Below, piece after piece: positions 51,947-61,442 of a stretch of 64,000 bases of DNA; positions within the stretch are counted from its first letter, which is position 1; each line of letters opens with the position of its first letter. The DNA comes from Rheum nobile. Taxonomy: Eukaryota; Streptophyta; Magnoliopsida; Caryophyllales; Polygonaceae. Made by a program: the position numbers and the translations under genes. Location of the stretch: positions 7,626,001-7,690,000 of the forward strand of contig WOAB01000056.1 in the NCBI GenBank assembly GCA_027886185.1, read 5' to 3'. Below the pieces are notes generated by a model. The model saw nothing but the letters and a program-made list of their open reading frames with translations, was not told the origin of the DNA and made no database searches.

Positions 51947-54900
51947 TGTAATAACCCTCGTTTTATCATAAGAGTATTAATGTAATTCCTATTTTGAGTA
52001 TAATAATAAAGTTTATGGTATTTATTTTATTTCTTTAAAAAAAATAATTGAAATCAACCTTAACTTAAGTCAAAAATTATGTCTTGAATAGAATCTTGAA
52101 AATTAGATGTTGATTCAGTTGTTAGAATATCTAATCGGTATCCCCCATCCTTCGCGGTCCTTTACCCTATAAATTGGACTCAAAATGAGTCGAATTTGGC
52201 ATCCAAAAGTTTTGGACCAAAACCAATCGAAGTTTCCTCCTCCTTTGTTTTTATCGAAGCTTCTGTTGTGGCAATTTTTTGGCTCCGGTGGTCTTCCTCC
52301 GCCGCTACCGGTCATCTTTGGTGATAGACCACTTCGCCACGAGTCCATAGCCGTCGAGCCCTCCCTGTTTGGACCACGGACGAACCCGCACGAATCCTCC
52401 AAACCCAAGGTCGAACCTCGTTTGTTTTGGTGGTGTTGTTCATTGTTCGTTTGGGTTGTTGTTCGTTGCTGCTCTTGTTGTGTCGTGTAAGTGTTTAATA
52501 TTAGTTCATCAATTTGAAACTAAGACAAATTGAATTGGACAACATATATAAACAAGGGAAAGGTTCAAGTGAGAAAGGTTATTAGAGTGAGAATGAGAAT
52601 AAAAAACGGCCGTGTCATTTTTTTTTTATAAAAAAAACGCGTATATTTGAAATAACTTCAAAAGGACACGCGCCCACATGATATGGGATGTGCATAGATT
52701 TTGGGTTGTGTGTGCATGGATTTGGACTTCTGTGTGCATGGATTTGGACTTGTATGTGCATCTAAAATCTACTTGTGTACATTAATTTTCTGGGTTAAAA
52801 TGTACATGAGTTTTGAACTGTATGTGCATTCCTTTTAAAGTGCATGCCTTTATACTTGTATGTGCATGTAATTGTACTAGGTGTGCATGACTTTCCACTT
52901 ACATATTTTCTAGAAATAAAATGTACGTGACTTTGTGTAAGTAAAAATTCATGCACATACAGACAAAAACTTATGCGCTTCCCAAAATGTGCACAAGTTT
53001 GTGCTTGTATGTGCATAGGTTTTGATTGTATGTGTGATTTTGTTCAAGTAGAAATTGATGCACATACATGTAAAAATTTATGCACTTCTTGGAATGTGCA
53101 CAAGGTTGTGCATGTATGTGCACATATTATGACTGTATGTGTGGCTTTGTATAGGAGGAAACACACGCACATACAGGCAAAAACTAATGCACTTTTTTAG
53201 AATATGCACGAGTTTGTGCTTATATGTGCATGAATATTTATTTTTCTTTGTTCAGTGGAACTCATGCACATACATGCAAAAAACTTACTCTTGAAATGTT
53301 CACAAGTTTGTATTTCATTTGACTTTAAGTGAACGAGTTAAAAAAGGCACAAATTTTGCATGTATGTGTATGAAAATAAGTCTCTATGTGCATGATTTTT
53401 GTGTTGTATGTGCTAGCGAATAAAAAAAACGCATGTGCATGCACCCTCTCGTATTCCCCCCAAAAATACGTGTTTTTTTCAAATAAAATTCGGCCGTGCT
53501 GAATTATTGCGTTTTTTTGACTTTTTTTATTTGGACATTTAGTTTCCTTGGATCAAATGGCCCATATTCATTCTTATTTCTCACCTGAGCTCTCTTTCTC
53601 ACCGGATCCGCATCCTATAAACAACGGTTACTTTGTAGATATAATTCAATTTGACAACTAAACGAAGACAAAATTCAGTTTGTAATTGTATATACGTACT
53701 GTTGGACTTATAATTCTTAAGTCATTGCTTAGTTGAATTCAATCACGCATGGAAATGGTCAAGAGGCTTGTAAATGAATTTGGAAATTTAGTTCACTTGG
53801 TCATATGTTTATAACTCAATCTAGTTGTTATACATAATATATGTATCATGAGCAATGATAGGTTAATTTGCTTAGTTTGGCTAAATTCAAATTAGGTATG
53901 ATTAGAGTATTAAGTGAAAATTATAGATTGTATTATTTCATAACAACAAAAATTAACAATTAGAATTTATAAATGGTCTTTATAAAATTGTTGAAATGGT
54001 TTGTGAGATTATTAAAATAAATTGACTAATGGTAATTTATTTTTGGGTATATCTCGGAATCGCTTTTGGATTGGAATTGAAGCAGAAGTCAAGCCGTGAG
54101 TTATGGCCGACATCCGTTGTTACATCGTTTTAACGACAAAAATGATCTAAGGCAAGTGGTGGTTCGCTCTTGCATTTATTCCATATTTTTCTTAATTGAT
54201 AATTAATTAATTGTTTTAATTAAGTTGGGATAAATAATTCTATTTTTTGTTTGAGAACTTGTGTGTTATAATGGTGTGTAAAAATATGAATTATATACTA
54301 GGTTGTATATATTGTTAGTGACGACCCTTATATATGTTATTATTGTTGTAGGGTGCTAGTTGAACTTTGGTGTGGATTTGTTGTGCATTTGGTGTGGACT
54401 TATATGCTAGTTAGCACGAGTATTCGTAGGAATGGTAATTACCTTGCAATGTTTAGTTGTTTTTTTATAACTTGGTATTAGGAGGATTATTTCTCTAATA
54501 CTTTTGGTCATGACCTACCCTTATTCGAATATAAGTGGTGGTGTACTTAGCTAGTGTCATTATTCGGGATTCGTCCCATGCTATATCTCGTAATGAGATT
54601 GATGTGGATTAAAAGCTTTAACATAATGCACATTTTGAAATTAACTAATATAAGTGCTTATATGCACATAATTAATATATTTCGGGCGAGAAGTACAACG
54701 TGGAACCCGCTCGGGCTTCTGACTATGAAGGTCCTCTTATCAATCTAAATTTGCACAACACGCATGCGGTGAGGTGGGTTGAGGACCCGATTATTCAAAG
54801 AAGTCATTTTTAGAACTTGTGTGATAATTATAAATGTTCCCAAAAAAACGTACATAATTCCTATCAGACTCAATTCATTGGAGTCTTTTTTTCATCATAT

Positions 54901-55414
54901 TTCTTCATCCATTTCAGTGAGAGTATTCCAGTTATGTATCGTCTACCGACTTTTATTCGAGAGACAATGATAGTAACTGGATACAATCACATAGAACCTT
55001 TTTTGTTGTACCCTTGTGTAGTCTTTCATTAGACTAACCAGCCTTTTCTCTTTCCTTGCATGGTTGGCTGGTGTCATCCGTCTCATACAACACATCAAGT
55101 AATTCTTCCCAAATTGAAGAAACAAGATGTCGACGTTGAAGACATTTATTTTAGTCTTTTAAATATTTTGTTTACAATAAGGTTCAAGATCTTATTTGTG
55201 AATCTTGACATTTCTCTTAAGTCTTCCGTTGTTACTTTTGATACATTATTTGGTTGCCATTTTACGCAACGTCGTTGTAAGACATTTTGAATTACTTATG
55301 TAAGTTTCGTATTATTTACATTTTGCGATCAATACTATAAGCCTTGGGTGATTTCCGATATGCGTTCCAAGGTCACTGACAGTAATATTCCTAAGGTAAT
55401 TTAAGGGTGTTACA
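51947..55414 (+). repeat. Gypsy LTR (split by a MULE-like element)
   Basis: Starts TGTAATAACCC and ends GGGTGTTACA. Without the 1060-bp insert and its 9-bp duplication it is about 2400 bp, the size of the other Gypsy LTRs here. It shares blocks with them at 54411-54432, 54541-54560 and 55057-55082. A TATA-like CTATAAATTGG lies at 52167-52177. No second LTR is visible. Confidence 0.85.
52556..53615. mobile_element. MULE-like non-coding element with GTGCAT array
   Basis: Flanked by the perfect 9-bp duplication TATAAACAA (52547-52555, 53616-53624), the Mutator hallmark. The left end contains GGTTCAAGTGAGAAAG and the reversed right end GGATCCGGTGAGAAAG, followed in both by a second GTGAGAA and AGAATGA-like word: degenerate terminal inverted repeats. 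The interior (52690-53450) has about 20 GTGCAT/ATGCAC words, typically within TATGTGCATG, alternating in orientation. No transposase or captured gene is visible. Confidence 0.78.
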
Positions 55415-55418
55415 ATTA

Positions 55419-55430
55419 TGGTATCAGAGC
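55419..55430 (+). other. Primer binding site of the 51947 Gypsy element
   Basis: TGGTATCAGAGC, Met-tRNA type, four bases after the LTR end, which confirms a plus-strand element. Confidence 0.88.
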
Positions 55431-55811
55431 TAAAAGTTTTTAAACTCAAATTTTTTAAACCGTTTTGTGTTTATTTGAGCTTTTATAAAACAAAAACTTG
55501 GTTTGAAAAATTTATTTACTATAGGTCCTATGTAAGGCTTAGAATAATAATTTCTTAAAGAGATTTTAAACCATAGCTATTTGGTGGGGTTTATTTCAAA
55601 AGTATAATATTATAATTTCCTATAACGGGTTTGAAATGAAAGATAAGGTCGGGTTTAACAACGAGTTAAGATGGTATTAATAATTGTGTGTGAAAATTTT
55701 CTTTTAAAACCTTCTGCCAACGATAGTAGTTTCATCTACTCATGCCTATTTATAGAAAGTATCATTTCTATATTTGGAAAGTTCTGACATCTCCTTGTCT
55801 CTTTTCAGACA

Positions 55812-56640
55812 ATGGTTTTCACTAGAGCTCGGTTCAAAGCTTTGGAGGAATCTCAGACCGCTCCGACAATCAAGTCCAAGCCTGATTATGTTTCTGTTGT
55901 CGAGTATGACGGTACAGTGGTAGATTTCACCCCACCGAGGGAAACTGTGGAAGATTTAGTGGTAGTTGAGGCCACTAAAGAGGAGGATCCGATAGAGGAC
56001 CCCACATTAGAGAGTGGTGGAGAAGGGAAAGTGCAATCCAAGCAGTCCCTTATCCAGAAGCCATTGATGAGGATGAAGATCCAATTGAGGGTTATGAATA
56101 TTGGGACGAGGAAGAAGGACAAGTGTAACATGAGCAGTCCCCTCTCTAGGAAACCTCATAAGAGGAGGAACTGTTAGATCCTTACTATGAGAGTGAGGAA
56201 GAGATGTATGGACCAGCTCAACTGTTCGGCGATGAGACACCGACGTACTCGCCAACGTCTCCAACTACTTATGAGGCCAATGGGTTTCCCAATGCTGAAG
56301 GAGGAGAGTATAACCTGACTATGCCTCTAGCTGATTTGGCACCCTCTCCAGTCTATTCACCTCCTCAATCCCCGGAAAGTCCGACCGCTCGGGAGTCGTT
56401 TGATGGGATGACCACCTCAGAAGCCATCCGTTATATCGACGAGATGACTGATCAGACGAGAGCGACGATTCAACCTTGGGAAGCGCACATTGCTTTTGGC
56501 AGCACTGTGACACAACATGTCCGAGTGAATAGCCCGGTGCTAGCTGAGCATATGAAGGGATGAAAGGAGTCATTGGGCGACTTGAAGGAAGAGGCTCTCA
56601 GACTTGAGTTGGCTTACCAGCGTCTAATGGAACGTGTATA
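55812..56640 (+). pseudogene. Broken frame between primer site and gag, related to 26125-27039
   Basis: Opens at ATG 55812 (MVFTRARFKALEE) and changes frame near 56030-56170, continuing at 56180-56563 with YYESEEEMYGP, SPVYSPPQSPESP and AIRYIDEMTDQTRATIQPWE. It then passes a stop at 56561 into DLKEEALRLELAYQRL. The acidic, proline-rich and RYIDE/RYMDE segments occur in the same order as in the frame at 26125-27039, and both lie directly after the LTR. Gag itself is absent; the element is cut near 56650. Confidence 0.55.
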
Positions 56641-56669
56641 GTGGTTACTGTAAAACATAGAGCATGCCA

Positions 56670-56975
56670 TGAAACTGACAGACCCCAATTCAGGGCAACA
56701 TCTAAAAGCCTCAGAGTTCCAACTTGGGTTTTTCTTCACCAAATCTTCGAGTTAATGCTCCTTTTGACTTGTCCAAGCTTGAGCTAATTCCAAGTTGATT
56801 CCATCATGTTTCCATAGCTCCTAAAAGTGCTCCTACAAGACCAAAACGACAAAAAGGAAGAGATTCGAGCAAAGCAAACAGAATTCCTACAAAATGTCTA
56901 AGGAAGTATATCTTTTATGCACAAAATGGGGTTAATATGAGTCAAAATGTAGCATATAATCATATTATCACAACC
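56670..56975 (-). repeat. Possible inverted Athila-type LTR fragment
   Basis: On the minus strand it starts TGTGATAATATG near 56975 and has the general look of an Athila U3 (long, non-coding, TGATA-type start). It is not alignable by eye to the LTR at 29051-30272. Assignment is weak; otherwise I see nothing in this stretch. Confidence 0.3.
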
Positions 56976-56983
56976 TGAAAGTT

Positions 56984-58085
56984 ATGTTTCAAGAGCAAGC
57001 AAGGATGGAGAGATATGAGACTGACAAGGCAATTCTTGATTGCAAGTTTAAGAAAGGCAGGCTATTCAGTGCTCATGTGCTCTATATGATTGGACATTTT
57101 AAGAACATGGCAAGACTTGGCTTCCCCTATAGTCAAGAGTTGGCTACAGACATCATAGTTCATTCTCTACATGATGGATTTGCTCAATTCAATATGAACT
57201 TCAATATGAATGGAGTTGGAAAAACACTTAAAGAGCTACTTAGGATGCTCAAAACAGCTGAGCAAAATCTCTTTGTTGGCACCAAAAAAGAGATTATGAT
57301 GGTCAACAAGGGAAAAGGGTTCAAGAAAGGGGCACCAGGAAAGCAGAAGAAACACATACAAGGGAAGGGCAACCAAGTTGCACAACCCAAGACGACTTTT
57401 GAAAAGGCTAAAGTAGCTGATGACCATGATTGTTTCTACTGCAATTCAAAGGGGCATTGGAAGAGGAACTGCCCAAAGTACTTGGAAGATGAAAAAGCTT
57501 CAAAAGAAGTAAAAGGTTGGCTAAAGGAGTGATAGACCTACATGTTGTAAATGGAGCAAAAGTTGTTGCCTTAACAGTAGGAGATAATAATCTATCATTG
57601 CCCTCTAGTTTAGTTTTAGAATTGAATAATTGTTATTCTATTCCTGCTATTACCAAAAACATCATTTCAGCTTGTCTATTAGATATTGAAGGATGTAAAT
57701 TCATTATTAAGAATAATTGTCGTTCTTTTATATGGATGATGTGTTTTATGCCAATGCTCAATTAAGTAATGGACTCTATATGCTGGACTTAGAATCTCAT
57801 GTCTATTACATAATTTATAAGAAGAAAAAAATCAAATGATTTAAACACTACCTACAACATTGTCATTTGGGTCACATAAGCTTGAAACACATACAAAAGC
57901 TCTAAAAAAATGGACTTCTAACATCATTTGATTGTGAATCATTTAAAACATGTGAATCTTGCCTAATGGGAAAGATGACAAGATCACCTTTTATTGGGGT
58001 AAGTGAAAGGGCAACTGAGCTTTTGGACCTAATACATACAAATGTGTGTGGACTAATGAGCACAGAAGTTAGAGGTAGTTACAAA
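56984..58085 (+). pseudogene. Copia gag-protease-integrase fragment
   Basis: Gag is open at 56984-57532 (DIIVHSLHDGFAQFNMNFNM, knuckle CFYCNSKGHWKRNC). A shifted frame follows with the pre-integrase region (LVLELNNCYSIPAITKNI, about 57610-57667). The integrase zinc finger comes next (HCHLGHISLKHIQ, CESCLMGKMTRSPF, LLDLIHTNVCG, to about 58050). Protease is largely deleted. At about 58085 it changes to Gypsy integrase. Confidence 0.78.
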
Positions 58086-59155
58086 TGTGTGTGAGCCAAT
58101 GAGCATAGAAGCTCCCTAAATTTGTCTCCAAGAATGCTATATTGGTGGTGGTGGATCGTCTCACTAAATATGCACATTTCATTCCTTTGTCTTATCCATT
58201 CACATCATCCTCTGTTGCTCAGGTTTTTATGTCATCTATTTTCAAATTACATGGTTTGCCTGCTAGCATTGTCTATGACAGAGACAAAGTCTTCCTTAGC
58301 CACTTCTGGAAAGAGTTGTTATCTGCCATGGATACTTCCTTGCACTTCTCTTCTGCATATCATCTAGATTCATATGGATAAACTGAGCGTGTCAACCAAT
58401 GCTTAGAAAGTTATTTGAGAGCTATGACAGCTCTGAAACCAAGGAGTGGGTTAGGTGGCTTCCATTGGCTGAATGGTGGTACAACACCAACTACCATACA
58501 AGTCTAAAACTTACCCCTTTTCAGGCCTTGTATAGTTACAAACCTCCACAACTTGGCATTGATGCTTCTTCTATCACTACTACAAATGTAGATGATTGGT
58601 TGAAAGAGCGTGAGGTTACTTTATCTTTCCTTAAAGACAATTTGCATTAAGCTCAAGCACGCATGAAGCAGTTGGCTGACACCAATCGCACTGAGCGATC
58701 GTTTGCAGTGGGTGTCTGGGTCTTTTTACAGCCATATAGACAGTCAATTGTGGCCATTTATCGCATCTAAAACTTTCATCCAAGTTTTATGGCCCATTTC
58801 AAATTGTTGCTAAAGTGGGTATTGTCGCTTACAAGCTGGAATTACCTTCCTCTACCAGGATACACCATGTCTTCCACATTTCTCAGCTTAAAAGACATAT
58901 TGGTCCTCTTAAAACATCCTCTACTACCTTGCCTGAACTCACAGAGAGTGGTGATAATTTTTGTTCTGCAATAGCCATCTTGGATACTCGAGTTACCTAT
59001 TCTCCTACAGGGGAACCTTATACTGAATGGTTGGTGCATTGGACCAACATGGATGCCTCTGAAGCTACATGGGAAGCATTCGGCCACATTCTCAACCAAT
59101 TTCCTTCTTTTGTTCATAAGTCTTGAAGACAAGCCTTTTGTTACAAGGAGGGTAA
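58086..59155 (+). pseudogene. Gypsy (chromovirus-like) integrase and chromodomain fragment
   Basis: Starts within the integrase core: AILVVVDRLTKYAHFIPL (first catalytic Asp), IVYDRDKVFLSHFWKEL (second Asp), then ERVNQCLESYLRAM after a TAA at 58379-58381 where the family has Gln. It continues with VFHISQLKRHIG, and a chromodomain-like end near 59010-59090 (EWLVHWTNMDASEATWE). Stops and a frameshift near 58650-58815 inactivate it. RT and everything upstream are missing. A purine tract (CAAGGAGGG) leads into an LTR. Confidence 0.82.
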
Positions 59156-59396
59156 TGTCATACCCGTGTAATTGTCATCGGTGGCCTAGCTAACTGACTA
59201 GCTATATGTAGCTAAGGTCAGTGTGTAATGTGACTCATTCAAGATCTTAACAGATTCTCCTAACAATCTTATCTCTCTCTATATATATTCTCTTTATTCT
59301 TCTTTTCCCCAATTCTTTCCCATTCTCTTCCCAAATTATATCTTTCTCTTTTGAATCATTGTCTATCCCTCAAGGATACTGTTGTAATTATAATCC
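59156..59396 (+). repeat. 3' LTR of the Gypsy fragment
   Basis: Starts TGTCATACCCG directly after the purine tract, and includes a TATATATATTC stretch and CT-rich sequence. The right end is approximate; no clear CA terminus was identified. Confidence 0.55.
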
Positions 59397-59408
59397 ATAT
59401 TTGTAAAT

Positions 59409-61158
59409 ATGTTAAGTGTGTGGATGGCAAGAGAGGTTTAATTGGAAAACCTTTGGATAGGGCAAAACCGGGTTTACTGGTTAATTGGATTAAGCAACCC
59501 TGGTTTAACCGGTTTGGAGGCTTAAACCAGCTGCTGGTTTACTTGGGCCAAGCCCGCTGGAGAAATTAATAGGCCCAACAAGGCTCTAGCCCACCAGACG
59601 TGAAACACAGGGTTGACTGGGCTTCACGCGGTGAGACGCGAGGTTAACTTGGAGAAACGTTGTGTTTCCTAGGAGACAGCTTGACCTAGCTTTATAAGTT
59701 GTGTTGGTTGCTTCCTTCATCACTTTTCCTTGATGCACCATGAGAAAAATAGAGAGAGAGAAAGAGAAGAAATAGAGAAAAGGAGAGAGCGAGTGTCTCC
59801 GGTGATCATCATCGGCGCTTCTGGTGTCCACCTTGGTTACTTCCTTCGAAGTTGGTGTTTGGAGCTTCGACAGCCTTGAAAGGGGGCCGAAACCCTTTCT
59901 CTAGTCTCCCGCCTCTTCTTCGTCTTCTTGTTGTTTCTCTGTGATTCTCTAGTTGTTCTTCTAGGGTTTTCCGATTGCTCTCTTATGACCAACACTTCGT
60001 GTTTTTCGATCTTTAGTGCATTTGGGTTGAGTCTCCCATCTCGAGGCTCCGCGGATGTAGGGCAACCGAACTGCGTGAACAAGATCTGGTGTTCTTTAGG
60101 CCCCGTTTGGTATGCTGTCTAGAATCGGACTGGAATCAGAAATCGGAATAGAATCAGGAATCAGAATAAATTATTCCTGTAACTTGGTGTTTGGTATGCT
60201 GTGAGAATGAACCATTCCTGTAAATTTGTTGTTTGGTATGTTGTCGGAATGAACCATTCCTAAAAAATTGTATTTGGAATCTGATATTAGAAATTAAATC
60301 ATGTTTTAGATTATAATTTTGATTTTTCATGTTTTCACAACTATATATATATACTTTTGTAAAACTAAATATTATATATTTGGCTCTATCATATTGACAC
60401 GAAACTCAATTTCTAATATATATATACCCGATTTCTAATATATATACCCCCAATCCAATTTCTAATCTCCAATCTCCATTTTCTAATCGAGTTTAATTCT
60501 ATAAAATCAATCTCCAATAACAGTAGCTTATGAACATGAAAAAGAGCCATGAACATAGAATACTGATTTTTCAATCTCCAGTTTCGAATACTGATTGTAC
60601 CCTACATTAAAATTATATGTATAAACAAACTCAAATCTATGTTGGGTCGGATGTAGATTTGATCCACTTCCATGTTTTTAGCAATGATGTAGATCTCATA
60701 ATTTCACCCAAATTCAAGGGAGGACTAAAAAAATAGAGATCTGAAATACGATGGATCGGATTGGAGAGGGGAAGAAGATGATGGTGGACGTCGACCAGCC
60801 GACGAAGGACGACGACGGGGCTGCTGGTGCTTCTCGCTAGTAACGAAGGAGGATAAAAGGAGGCGATATGGCGTTAAAAAAGGAGGGATTTTTTATGTGG
60901 GAATGGATGATACCCTGGGTTTTTGAGAGGAATCAAGGCCTTTATAAATTTTGGAAAAAGTCATTCCAAGCAATGAAAGCGATTCCTATTTTTTACCTAA
61001 CCAAACAAAAATATCGAAATGAACGATTCCGATTCCGATTCCTCATTCCCATCGGAATCGTACCAAACGGGCCCTTACTATTTTTGTTCATTGCATGTGT
61101 GTTGCTTGGCTTCGATTTGTTTGCGATGGTTTGATCTATCGACTCTAAGGTCGAGAAT
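59409..61158 (+). repeat. 5' LTR of a Copia element, split by a MITE
   Basis: Begins TGTTAAGTGTG and ends just before a degenerate Met-tRNA primer site (GATATCAGAGC, 61161-61171). Removing the 976-bp MITE and one TTA leaves about 770 bp. The sequence after the MITE (CTATTTTTGTTCATTGCATG) continues that before it. The 3' LTR would lie outside the window. Confidence 0.6.
60099..61074. mobile_element. 976-bp PIF/Harbinger-type MITE
   Basis: Termini GGCCCCGTTTGGTA and, reversed, GGGCCCGTTTGGTA, with the 3-bp duplication TTA at 60096-60098 and 61075-61077. Subterminal inverted GGAATCGG/CCGATTCC-like words extend the repeat. There is no transposase; a short frame near 60868 is not credible. Confidence 0.85.
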
Positions 61159-61442
61159 ACGATATCAGAGCTTGGCTCTGTTTGGTTACATGATTCTGTG
61201 TGCTTCTGCTACTTTGTGTTCTTGAAACTGTTACCTGATAGTCTCTCTGACAGACGTTTAGGGTTTGTTTCTCTTGATCTTATTACTTGTTACTATAAGC
61301 AAGATTTCTAGGGTTTTGGTGTCTTGTTCCCTGAGTGAATTTTGACTCTAAAACATTTGTGGTAATTGTCTAGGGTTTGTTGTCTCTGTCGTGTTTGTGT
61401 TTTTCAGTTTCCATTACTGATTGTTCTTAATTTCAGGTAGTA

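Noticed and set aside
60868..61134. 88-codon frame
   Set aside because: It lies across the right end of the MITE and into the LTR; the terminal inverted repeat accounts for part of the sequence.
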